NCBI GenBank assembly: GCA_902789665.1
Contig: CADAOY010000009.1
Location: forward strand, 1 to 44,683
Direction of reading: 5' to 3'
From: an uncultured Lachnospiraceae bacterium
Lineage (GTDB): Bacteria > Bacillota > Clostridia > Lachnospirales > Lachnospiraceae
DNA: 44,683 nt
The notes below the pieces were generated by a model that was not told where the DNA came from, searched no databases, and saw only the letters and a program-made list of their open reading frames with translations. This document shows, piece after piece, positions 14,950-23,035 of this stretch; the stretch's first letter is position 1, and each line of letters begins with the position of its first letter. The translations under genes and the position numbers were made by a program.

Positions 14950-17481
14950 ATGAAAAAGACTTTAGTTATCATTTTCAACGTAGTCATTATGGTTGTCATG
15001 TTGATGTTCGTTGTTTTCTATTCCAGATTCGAAATAAAAGATTCCTACCAAAGACAAATTGAAAACTTCGAAGACACCACTGTCACCATGGAGAGAGTAA
15101 CAGAGAACTATCTTGAAGGTGAGCAGAGAATCTGTGATGTCTGGGCCCAATATATCAACAGCCAGAATATGACTATTGAGGAGGCTGCAGAATTTATTCG
15201 CTCATCTCACGTGCTTGGAAATACATCGGGACACCTGATATTTGAAGATACTCTTTCAGGTCTTTCAACCCGTCCAAAACTTGGAACAACCACCGATTAT
15301 GAGGTTTCATATGAACGCCTCGATTTCCTTGATGATGTGGCATGGATTGGCGAGATCGGTGAATCAAATAATATAACAAGAGCTTATACCAATCCGATGA
15401 ATGGCGAGCAGTCCATGGCCTTTTGCAATATTATTACGCTCTATGACAGCGAGAGCGGCAAGGCCAAACCTGCGATTTTACTCAGAGTTATTCCAATTTC
15501 TGACCTTGAGCAGAAGTGGGTTTTCCCACAGTCAGAATTTATGAATGCCGAGCTGTCCATGATAGACTTAAGCGGCGATTACATTCTTAAGGGCCCAAGT
15601 TTCAAAAACTCAAGTTTCTTTGAATTCTATAAATCCTACAATCCAACCGACCCTGAAACTTCAAGGGAATTATCTGACCAAATAACTTCATCCACGGGTT
15701 CTGTTTCAATGCTCAACTCCCATGGTGAAGAGTGCATACTTGCCTTCACGCCTGTGTCCTCACAGGAAGGCTGGACAATGCTTGGCCTGATTCCGGCCAA
15801 AGACCTTGATGTCAAGAGCAGCAACTGGATGCTGGTTGGCGTTGTATCGATAGGACTTCTGGTACTCTTTATCGGCGACCTTCTTTACATGCTTCACCTT
15901 AACCAGCGCCTTATTGCCACCGCAAGAAAGGCCGAGTCAGCCAACAGAGCCAAAACAGATTTCTTATCCACCATGTCCCACGACATCCGCACTCCTATGA
16001 ACGCCATCATAGGCCTTACCACTCTGGCAGAGAAGAATGTTGCAGACGTGGATTCCACCAAAGAATCCTTACGCAAAATCAGCCTCGCCTCCAACCATCT
16101 TCTTACCTTAATCAACGACATCCTGGACATATCAAAGGTGGAAAGCGGAAAACTGAAATTAAGCCCGCTTACATTTTCCATTGTTGAGACGGTTGAGAAT
16201 CTGGTTAATATTTCACAGCCTATGATTAAGGAAAAGAATATCGATTTTTCTTTCCATATTAATCAGATGGAAAAAGAATATTTATATACGGATCAGCTTC
16301 GCTTAAATCAGATATATATCAATATACTTTCAAATGCCATTAAATATACGGAGCCGGGAGGAAAGGTAACCGTAAGCCTTACAGAGAATCCAAGCGATAT
16401 ACCGGGCTGTATCAGACTTACCTATGTTGTATCCGATACAGGTATCGGAATGAGTCCTGAGTTTATGGAGAATATGTATAATCCATTTTCAAGACAGGTA
16501 GACAGCCGTGTTAACAGTATTCAGGGAACCGGTCTTGGTCTTACAATTACAAAGCAGATGGTTGAATTAATTGGCGGTATCATTAACTGCGAAAGTGAGC
16601 AGGGCAAGGGAACAACATTTACTGTCATACTGGATATTCCGATAGCGGACAGACAGCGTGAGGATATGAAGTTTGAACCTTTGGATGTTCTGGTTGTTGA
16701 TGATGACGAAACCATGCTTCAGACTGCAACAGACATGCTTGAGTCTCTTGGTGCAACAGTGGAACAGGCATCCAGCGGACTCGCAGCCGTCGGCATGATA
16801 GAGCACAGACATCTTTCCGGAAAGAATTATAATGTTGTTCTGATTGACTGGAAGATGCCGGAAGTGGACGGACTTGAAACAATTAAAAAGATTCGTTCAG
16901 AAATTAATTCACAGGTTCCAATTCTTCTTATATCTGCATATGACTGGTCAGATATTGAGGATAAGGCAAGAAATGCAGGAGCCAACGGCTTTATTACCAA
17001 GCCGCTGTTTCGTTCTACTTTATATGACAGGATTAATGACCTTATGGGCAAGAATTCCAGTGTCAGCGAGCCCGAGGATGACTACTCAGATTTACAGGGA
17101 CTTAACATTCTTGTGGCTGAAGATAATGACATTAACTGGGAGATTATTTCCGCCATGCTTTCCATGTTTGGAATAACAAGTGAAAGAGCAGAAAACGGAA
17201 AAGTCTGTGTAGATATGATGAGTGAGGCTACAGAAGGCAGATATAAACTTATTTTCATGGATGTACAGATGCCTGAGATGAATGGACTTGATGCCACAAG
17301 GGCAATTAGAAAACTTGAGAATTCATGGGCTGCATCCATTCCGATTGTTGCAATGACGGCAGATGCTTTCTCTGAAAATATCACGGAATGCCTGGATGCC
17401 GGAATGAATGGACATATTGCAAAACCAATAGATGTTAAATTAGTTATAAAAGAAATCAGAAGAATTAAGGAGGGAAGATGA
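14950..17481 (+). CDS. Hybrid sensor histidine kinase with two receiver domains
   Basis: An 843-residue membrane sensor. Transmembrane segment 1 is at about 5-24, an extracytoplasmic sensor region (probably Cache-like) spans 25-292, and segment 2 is at about 294-316. HisKA follows, with the phosphoaccepting H344 in SHDIRTPMN. The ATPase domain has NILSNAIKYTEPGG, DTGIGMS and GTGLGLTI. Two C-terminal receivers have phosphoacceptor Asp in LIDWKMPEVDG and FMDVQMPEMNG. There is no output domain, so phosphate must pass to a separate regulator. The TGA overlaps the next start (ATGA), tying it to the binding-protein gene, which may be a ligand-delivery partner for the sensor. RBS GGGAG. Confidence 0.93.
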   Translation: MKKTLVIIFNVVIMVVMLMFVVFYSRFEIKDSYQRQIENFEDTTVTMERVTENYLEGEQRICDVWAQYINSQNMTIEEAAEFIRSSHVLGNTSGHLIFEDTLSGLSTRPKLGTTTDYEVSYERLDFLDDVAWIGEIGESNNITRAYTNPMNGEQSMAFCNIITLYDSESGKAKPAILLRVIPISDLEQKWVFPQSEFMNAELSMIDLSGDYILKGPSFKNSSFFEFYKSYNPTDPETSRELSDQITSSTGSVSMLNSHGEECILAFTPVSSQEGWTMLGLIPAKDLDVKSSNWMLVGVVSIGLLVLFIGDLLYMLHLNQRLIATARKAESANRAKTDFLSTMSHDIRTPMNAIIGLTTLAEKNVADVDSTKESLRKISLASNHLLTLINDILDISKVESGKLKLSPLTFSIVETVENLVNISQPMIKEKNIDFSFHINQMEKEYLYTDQLRLNQIYINILSNAIKYTEPGGKVTVSLTENPSDIPGCIRLTYVVSDTGIGMSPEFMENMYNPFSRQVDSRVNSIQGTGLGLTITKQMVELIGGIINCESEQGKGTTFTVILDIPIADRQREDMKFEPLDVLVVDDDETMLQTATDMLESLGATVEQASSGLAAVGMIEHRHLSGKNYNVVLIDWKMPEVDGLETIKKIRSEINSQVPILLISAYDWSDIEDKARNAGANGFITKPLFRSTLYDRINDLMGKNSSVSEPEDDYSDLQGLNILVAEDNDINWEIISAMLSMFGITSERAENGKVCVDMMSEATEGRYKLIFMDVQMPEMNGLDATRAIRKLENSWAASIPIVAMTADAFSENITECLDAGMNGHIAKPIDVKLVIKEIRRIKEGR

Positions 17482-18785
17482 GGAAAATGAAGATGAAGAA
17501 AACTCTGAGTATTATTTTGTCGGCTGTAATGGTGCTTGGCCTGGCTTCATGTAATGGAGCAAATCAGGAACAGGTTGTGGAAGAGGCTTATGCACCGGCG
17601 CTTGACAGTGAAACAAGCTGCAATATCACAATTGCCGGCGGTTATGACAATTTTGAGGCGCTTGAAGCTGAATTCGACAGATTCAATGAGTATTACCCAA
17701 ATGTGGAACTGGTATATACCAAGATTGATGATTATAATAACATGATTGGTACAGTTTTAAACGGTAATGATGCTCCTGATATCTATGTTAATTATTACTG
17801 GATGTATGGACGTGACCAGTACAGCGCTTCAATTGATCACGCTGAGAATCTGAAAGATGCGGACCTTAAGCTTAACTTAAATGTTATTCGTGACAATATC
17901 CTCTTAAATACAGAGGATGGAAGCCTTCCAATGGTTCCGGTTTTCTCCAATACCTATGGAATGCTTGTTAATAATGACATTTTTGAAAAAGAAGGACTTA
18001 GCGTTCCTACAACGTATGAGGAACTTGTGAAAACATGCAGCGATCTTGAAGCAAAAGGTTATGATAATCCTCTGATGGGCTTCTCACTTTCAGAGACCAC
18101 ATCAGTATTTACACTTGCAACTTATCCGGTATTTTGCGAATCAATAGCAGATGACCAAGAGGCTATAGACAAACTCAACTCACTCGACCCATCAGCAGGC
18201 GAGTATTTAAGACCAACTCTTGAACAGATAGATAAGTTTATGAATGATGGCCTGGTGGACGTGGCTGCATGTGATGAAATTGAAAATAATTATGACGCCG
18301 TAATTATGAGATTCTTTGAAGGTGATGTGCCTATGATGGCATGTTCAGGTGATACAGTATCAGGAACCAAGAAAAGAGAAAGCCGTTCCGAGGCTTTCAT
18401 CGCAAGCCCATTTTCATATACTTTCGTTCCTATTCCTATGTCTGATGATGGCGCAGTTTTCCTTGATATGTCCAATCTTCAGTTCTCTGTTAATAAGGAC
18501 AGCGCAAATCTTGAGATGGCAAACGAATTCATGCGTTTCTTAATTTCATCTTCAGAACTTAATGAAATGGCTCAGAATAAGGGACTCATGTCTCCAACCA
18601 AAGACCTGTCATTTAACAGTATGTATGCTGCATTCGGAGATGTTTCTGCAGACCAGACATTCTCACCTGAAGAAATGGGATTAACTGATGACGCAGTTTA
18701 TCAGTTCAGACAGGCAGTCTATAATGTGGCAAGAGGCACCATGACAGTAGATGAAGCAATTGCCAATTACGGAAGTTATGAATAA
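17478..18785 (+). CDS. Extracellular solute-binding lipoprotein (family 1, sugar-type)
   Basis: A 435-residue lipoprotein. A basic N-terminus and hydrophobic stretch end in the lipobox VLGLASC, with the lipidated Cys near residue 25. The mature part begins with an NITIAGGYDNFEALEAEFDRF segment like that of family 1 ABC solute-binding proteins. Start at 17478, overlapping the kinase stop codon; an ATG at 17487 is also possible. No permease or ATPase gene follows: a strong terminator does. It may therefore present ligand to the kinase encoded just upstream instead of feeding a transporter. Ligand unknown, probably a carbohydrate by family. Confidence 0.9.
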   Translation: MRKMKMKKTLSIILSAVMVLGLASCNGANQEQVVEEAYAPALDSETSCNITIAGGYDNFEALEAEFDRFNEYYPNVELVYTKIDDYNNMIGTVLNGNDAPDIYVNYYWMYGRDQYSASIDHAENLKDADLKLNLNVIRDNILLNTEDGSLPMVPVFSNTYGMLVNNDIFEKEGLSVPTTYEELVKTCSDLEAKGYDNPLMGFSLSETTSVFTLATYPVFCESIADDQEAIDKLNSLDPSAGEYLRPTLEQIDKFMNDGLVDVAACDEIENNYDAVIMRFFEGDVPMMACSGDTVSGTKKRESRSEAFIASPFSYTFVPIPMSDDGAVFLDMSNLQFSVNKDSANLEMANEFMRFLISSSELNEMAQNKGLMSPTKDLSFNSMYAAFGDVSADQTFSPEEMGLTDDAVYQFRQAVYNVARGTMTVDEAIANYGSYE

Positions 18786-18808
18786 TTAAATTATTAAATA
18801 ATTAAAAT

Positions 18809-18864
18809 AACCACCCGGATTCTGGGAACAACAGCATTCCCATCTAACCGGGTGGTTTTTTATT
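18809..18864 (+). terminator. Strong intrinsic terminator, possibly bidirectional
   Basis: AACCACCCGG (18809-18818) pairs with CCGGGTGGTT (18848-18857), followed by TTTTTTATTT. An inner TGGGAA/TTCCCA stem extends it. It lies between convergent genes and could serve both strands, since the reverse-strand flank is also T-rich. Confidence 0.9.
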
Positions 18865-18880
18865 TGACGTATCTTATAAA

Positions 18881-20221
18881 TTACTCAGAGAAAGTAAATG
18901 TACGCTTTCCATTTGTCTTTGACATATACATTGCCTTATCTGATTTTTCAAATAACTCTTCTGTATCTGTGGCATTCCTGCCGCTTACAACACCGGCGCT
19001 GAGTGATACAGGCGGAAGACCATCTGAAGTATCCTCAAGGAATTTAATAATCTGATTAATCTTAAATTCTATAAGGCTGTGGCTGATTTCGCCTGAGTGC
19101 TTTAAGAAAACCACGAACTCATCACCGCCAATTCGGCATATGGAATCGTCGTCTCTGAATACTTTCTTAAAAGTATTAACTATCTTAATCAGCACCTTAT
19201 CTCCAACTTCATGACCGTAATTATCATTGATACCCTTGAAATCATCGGCGTCAAAAAGCAGCATATAAGTACTGTTCATATCCAGGGTTGAAAGAATATA
19301 TTCGTAACCGGCCCTGTTGTAAGCTCCCGTCAGTTCGTCATGTGATGCCTTGTAATTAAGGGTCTCAATGCTGGATTTATTCTTCTCATATATCTTATTG
19401 TAGGCTCTTGCAAGATAACGAAGTTCCTTGGAACCACGCTCTTCAATAGGAAGACCTGCCTTAATTTCATCAATTGCCTTATGCACAGGATTAATTGCAA
19501 GCATGGATGTTAATCCCATAATTGCAAAAATCAGCGCCGCTTGCATAATAATTGATAAGCATGCAATGACCAGATTCTTCTTAAGAGTCTTAAGCTCTCT
19601 GGCGGTATAAGCATCTGAAAGGCTGTCTATATCGGCAAGACAGTTCTCAATCTCGCCCCTGATCTGGTCTTTCTGTTCATAATAAGAATTACCAAGTACA
19701 AGCTCGGAAGCCAGTCTCATTTTATCTTCAGAAGAGAGAGCCGCATCTTCGGCGCTTAACTCAACATTCTGAAGAACTTCAGGATAATCAGTATATCCTT
19801 TGGCTTCAATCACCAGACGCATTGCATAATATTCCTGATCCATAAGATGAACGGAGACATCCATTGCAGCCAATAGATTATCAAGTGCTTCCTGGGTATC
19901 GTCGTTTGCAGACATCTTGGAAATGGCATCTTCTCTTCGTTTGGATTCCAGGGCCTCGATAAAATAATTGTCCATATACTTTCTGTCACCATCTAAGGTG
20001 AAACGCTGAACCTGCTCTGTAAGATAGTCAGATGCGCTCATAAGCTGATGGGCTGCATTATGAAGTTCAGTAAACTGTTCGGAGGCCTCAGTTACACGCA
20101 AAAAAGCACGCGTTATATGTAACGTGTTAATAATCACAGCTGCCGAAAACATAATAACTACCAGCGTAAGCCAAAGGTGAAGTCTTCTATGGGATATTCC
20201 TTTTTTTATGGTCTCTTCCAT
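18881..20221 (-). CDS. Membrane diguanylate cyclase (GGDEF domain)
   Basis: A 446-residue membrane protein. Transmembrane helices lie at about 15-36 and 211-236 and flank an extracytoplasmic helical region. A C-terminal GGDEF domain (about 285-446) makes c-di-GMP from two GTP. The catalytic motif is intact as RIGGDEFVVF, and an inhibitory I-site RDDD lies five residues before it, so product feedback is likely. Segments DADDFKGINDNYGHEVGD are typical of active enzymes. It is divergent from the DMT transporter gene and convergent with the kinase/lipoprotein operon. The ribosome binding site TAGGAGA lies upstream on the reverse strand. No EAL domain. Confidence 0.93.
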   Translation of the reverse strand: MEETIKKGISHRRLHLWLTLVVIMFSAAVIINTLHITRAFLRVTEASEQFTELHNAAHQLMSASDYLTEQVQRFTLDGDRKYMDNYFIEALESKRREDAISKMSANDDTQEALDNLLAAMDVSVHLMDQEYYAMRLVIEAKGYTDYPEVLQNVELSAEDAALSSEDKMRLASELVLGNSYYEQKDQIRGEIENCLADIDSLSDAYTARELKTLKKNLVIACLSIIMQAALIFAIMGLTSMLAINPVHKAIDEIKAGLPIEERGSKELRYLARAYNKIYEKNKSSIETLNYKASHDELTGAYNRAGYEYILSTLDMNSTYMLLFDADDFKGINDNYGHEVGDKVLIKIVNTFKKVFRDDDSICRIGGDEFVVFLKHSGEISHSLIEFKINQIIKFLEDTSDGLPPVSLSAGVVSGRNATDTEELFEKSDKAMYMSKTNGKRTFTFSE

Positions 20222-20316
20222 AAAATATATTTCTCCTAAAAAATCGCTTCTATTATAACATAATTAATATACATATGAATAAAAAACTTTATAAAATTAA
20301 AACGATATAAATGTGA

Positions 20317-20322
20317 TATAAT
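20317..20322 (+). promoter_or_regulatory. -10 box immediately before the DMT transporter gene
   Basis: A perfect TATAAT ends only 7 bp before the ATG at 20330. No ribosome binding site fits between them, so either the transcript is leaderless or translation begins at the ATG at 20357. No good -35 box is visible. Confidence 0.5.
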
Positions 20323-20329
20323 ATGCTTT

Positions 20330-21271
20330 ATGAGTAACAATGGTAATGAAAACGGAATGAATGTATTTCAGGCAAATATCTGCCTTTTATGCGTAACCCT
20401 TTGCTGGTCTACAGAAGTAATAATATTCGGCTGTATCCCTGAGGGGGTACCTTCTTATGCCACCACATGTATTACGTCTTTAGTGGGTGGCCTGATTTTG
20501 CTTGCCTGCTTCTTTAAAAGAATCGTCGCAGCCATTAAAAAAGAAAAATGGACCATGTTAATCTGGGTAGTAGGACTTTCCCTGATGAATATGGTTTATA
20601 ATCTTTTTTATATGGCAGGGCTTAAATATTTTGATGTTTCAACAGGGGCTTTTACCCTGTCCATGACGGTGGTAGTGCTGCCGGTTATCCTCCTTACCTT
20701 CAGGGAAAAAATGGAGAGAAAAACCTGGTACTCCGCTGCCATTGTTTTTGTTGGAATACTTACAGTGGTTGTAAATAATGCTTCCGTTGGACAGTTTATG
20801 GGCATTGTATTTATGGCGCTTGGCTGTGTAATAAGAGCTGTTTATATTGTTATTCTTAATAAGGCAGCAGGCAAATATGATACTCTGGCCCTTTCCTCAA
20901 CCATTTCCATTTCTGCAGGACTTCTTTCCTTTATTCCGTGGTTGATGTCTGATCCGCGCCTGTTCGCATCCATTAACTGGGACAAAGAAACCATATCCTG
21001 TCTTGCAATCTACTCATATTTCGTGGTTGCCCTGGCTCAGACACTGAACATCTTTGCTCAGAAGAAATCCACTCCGGCAAATGCAACAGTCATATATTCA
21101 ATGGAAATTGTTTTTTCCGTAATCTGGGGAACCCTGCTTCCGGCAAGTCTGGTGACTCCGACAAAAATTACTCCATATGTAATTATTGGTGTATTATTGG
21201 TAGTCTTTGGAAATATTATAGAGATTGTGCCATTTGATGATTTGACAAAGAAGAGGAGGAAAAGCGTATGA
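20330..21271 (+). CDS. DMT-superfamily transporter (EamA domains)
   Basis: A 313-residue membrane protein with about ten hydrophobic helices in two repeats, the EamA/drug-metabolite transporter layout. Typical features include the WSTEVIIFG start of helix 1, a conserved segment ending helix 4 (FDVSTGAFTLSMTVVVLPV) and a second repeat beginning near residue 150. It exports or imports a small metabolite of unknown identity. The first ATG has almost no leader behind the TATAAT; Met10 (20357) is an alternative start. The last 4 nt overlap the next membrane protein gene, implying co-translation. Confidence 0.85.
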   Translation: MSNNGNENGMNVFQANICLLCVTLCWSTEVIIFGCIPEGVPSYATTCITSLVGGLILLACFFKRIVAAIKKEKWTMLIWVVGLSLMNMVYNLFYMAGLKYFDVSTGAFTLSMTVVVLPVILLTFREKMERKTWYSAAIVFVGILTVVVNNASVGQFMGIVFMALGCVIRAVYIVILNKAAGKYDTLALSSTISISAGLLSFIPWLMSDPRLFASINWDKETISCLAIYSYFVVALAQTLNIFAQKKSTPANATVIYSMEIVFSVIWGTLLPASLVTPTKITPYVIIGVLLVVFGNIIEIVPFDDLTKKRRKSV

Positions 21272-21828
21272 AAAAGAAACTCCTGACCTCCTTAATTCTT
21301 ATAATATTTTATCTGATGGTGGCAATTCCATTTAAGGTTATGGTAGTAATTCCGGGCTTTACTGATATCAGACCTGTCACTATCCTGGGGCCAATCTTCG
21401 GATTGTACTTTGGAATTCCGGGCTGTATTATCTTTGCTTTTATGAATCTGGTAATGGACATTGTGGGCGACAGCCTTCGCTGGTCATCAATTGCAGGCCT
21501 TGTGGCTAACTTCGCAGGACCATTCTTTATCCTTATGTTCTGGAAAAAACTGAAGGCTAAGGGAGTGGAACTTACTCTCAAAACCCCGGGAAATGTAGGC
21601 CTCTTTAGTCTTTCATTAATTCTGGCAGCTTTACTTGAAGCCGTAATTATAACCCCTGCAGTTGCTCTTACATATCCGGATGTCAACGCCCTGACCTTTG
21701 CCATTTCGGTCATTGCCAACACATCAATCTTCCCAATCTGTTTCGGAATCCCGATTATTATAATTATAAAAGAAGAAATAAAATGGAAGACCTGTATTGA
21801 TAAAATGAAATCCGATGTGATAAAATGA
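21268..21828 (+). CDS. Small membrane protein resembling an ECF transporter S component
   Basis: A 186-residue very hydrophobic protein with about five or six spans. Features in common with ECF substrate-binding (S) components are length, an early VIPGFTDIRPVTILGPIFG segment followed by a small-residue-rich helix, and an FMNLVMDIVGD loop. Such proteins bind vitamins or related compounds and use shared ATPase/T units encoded elsewhere. It overlaps the DMT transporter gene by 4 nt. The assignment is by overall pattern; it could also be an unnamed membrane family. Ligand not predictable. Confidence 0.5.
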   Translation: MKKKLLTSLILIIFYLMVAIPFKVMVVIPGFTDIRPVTILGPIFGLYFGIPGCIIFAFMNLVMDIVGDSLRWSSIAGLVANFAGPFFILMFWKKLKAKGVELTLKTPGNVGLFSLSLILAALLEAVIITPAVALTYPDVNALTFAISVIANTSIFPICFGIPIIIIIKEEIKWKTCIDKMKSDVIK

Positions 21829-21860
21829 AATTCAAGTAAAATCACTGACGGGAATTAATT

Positions 21861-22784
21861 ATGGCTGATAATAATAAGAAAACTGAAAAGAAAGATTCGA
21901 ATTACAAGCAGCTTTATGCTCCGGATGCCACAAAGCTTTCAATGCTTCTGGATATGGCAAAGGGACCGGACAGAACTATGGCTGAATTCGTTGAGGCCTG
22001 CAAGGGTAAGGGAAATGTTCCAAGTGTCAGCACTCCTACGTTTTCAAGAATTAAGAGAGGGGTTTTAACACGCCCTGTATCCGATGAGCTTCTTAAGATA
22101 ATTGCAGAACATTCAGATAATCCAAAGGTTGCCAATTATGATTCCCTTATGCGTGCCAACGGTAAGGTTCCAAAGGAAGAATATAATCAGAATCTTACCA
22201 TGTATGAGATGGGATTCGGAAAGAGCCGCAGCAGCTACGCAGCAATTAAGGAACTGGTAGAAGGCATAATTACATATGATCTGATTCAGAAAGGCCAGAC
22301 TGTTGGTAAGTTAAATGATGAACTGGTTAAGGAACTGGCACCGGACTGCTACGAAGAGATACTTGATGACAGCGACTTCATATACAGAATAATGGGAATG
22401 GACCCTTTGTTTTACAATTATATTCTGGCAGATGCCTATATTACATGGATGAGTGTCAAGGACTTAAACTCCACCCTTGGGAATGTGTCTCTTAAAGACA
22501 GAAGGAACGTCAGCTTCTATTCAAATGAAAATATGAATCTGGTGAAAAGTGCAGGGGATAACTTCAGCATCAAATTCTTTATGAGCGATCATTATCCTTT
22601 ATTTATAAGGGATGCCTGGAAGCCGGAGGTTATGAAAAAGAGCAAAACCAGTTTCGTATTTGTATCTCCACTGGCGTATGACAAGGCAAAAGAGTTCCTT
22701 AAGAGTGCAAAGCTTAATTCAATGTTTTCCCTGATTTTAGTGGATTTAATTGAAAGAAAAGTGGTTAAGGAAGAAAATTTATAA
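21861..22784 (+). CDS. Unknown protein with N-terminal HTH-like region
   Basis: A 307-residue soluble protein. Residues about 28-85 look like a Cro/C1-type helix-turn-helix: an MAEFVEACKGKGNVPSVSTP stretch, then FSRIKRG and RPVSDELLKIIAEH. The remaining 200 residues carry no motif I recognise; they are mixed alpha/beta by composition and include SSYAAIKELVEGIITYD and a C-terminal VFVSPLAYDKAKEFLKSAK. It may be a DNA-binding protein with a sensing or nuclease-like tail, but no catalytic signature is visible. It lies 32 nt after the S-component-like gene and ends at a strong terminator, so the three genes probably form one transcript. Confidence 0.6.
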   Translation: MADNNKKTEKKDSNYKQLYAPDATKLSMLLDMAKGPDRTMAEFVEACKGKGNVPSVSTPTFSRIKRGVLTRPVSDELLKIIAEHSDNPKVANYDSLMRANGKVPKEEYNQNLTMYEMGFGKSRSSYAAIKELVEGIITYDLIQKGQTVGKLNDELVKELAPDCYEEILDDSDFIYRIMGMDPLFYNYILADAYITWMSVKDLNSTLGNVSLKDRRNVSFYSNENMNLVKSAGDNFSIKFFMSDHYPLFIRDAWKPEVMKKSKTSFVFVSPLAYDKAKEFLKSAKLNSMFSLILVDLIERKVVKEENL

Positions 22785-22819
22785 AAAAAATTATTCAGTT
22801 TGGTCGAAAAATTGTTTAC

Positions 22820-22875
22820 AAAGAAGATTGTTTGGTGTAATATCATATTTACCAAAACAAATCTTCTTTTTTTTT
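22820..22875 (+). terminator. Long intrinsic terminator
   Basis: AAAGAAGATTGTTTGGT (22820-22836) pairs with ACCAAAACAAATCTTCTTT (22851-22869), with small bulges, and is followed by T residues. Downstream, 22876-23035 contains only AT-rich leader sequence and the AAAGGAGAG ribosome binding site of the next gene; no clear promoter boxes were identified. Confidence 0.9.
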
Positions 22876-23035
22876 ACACATATAATTTCAAGAAGATGAA
22901 ATCGTACCTTGAAAACTGAAAATTAATTCACAGAAAATGAAACTCTGCATTTAAAACTCTGTATCTCTGTTTCTGAAGGCCCCTTTTATGTCGCTGTTGT
23001 TGTTTATTCTTAATTAAGTAAAGGAGAGAACTGCC

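Noticed and set aside
21309-21845. 178-codon reverse-strand open frame
   Set aside because: It is antisense to the S-component-like gene; the forward frame has the ribosome binding site, overlap and membrane pattern expected.
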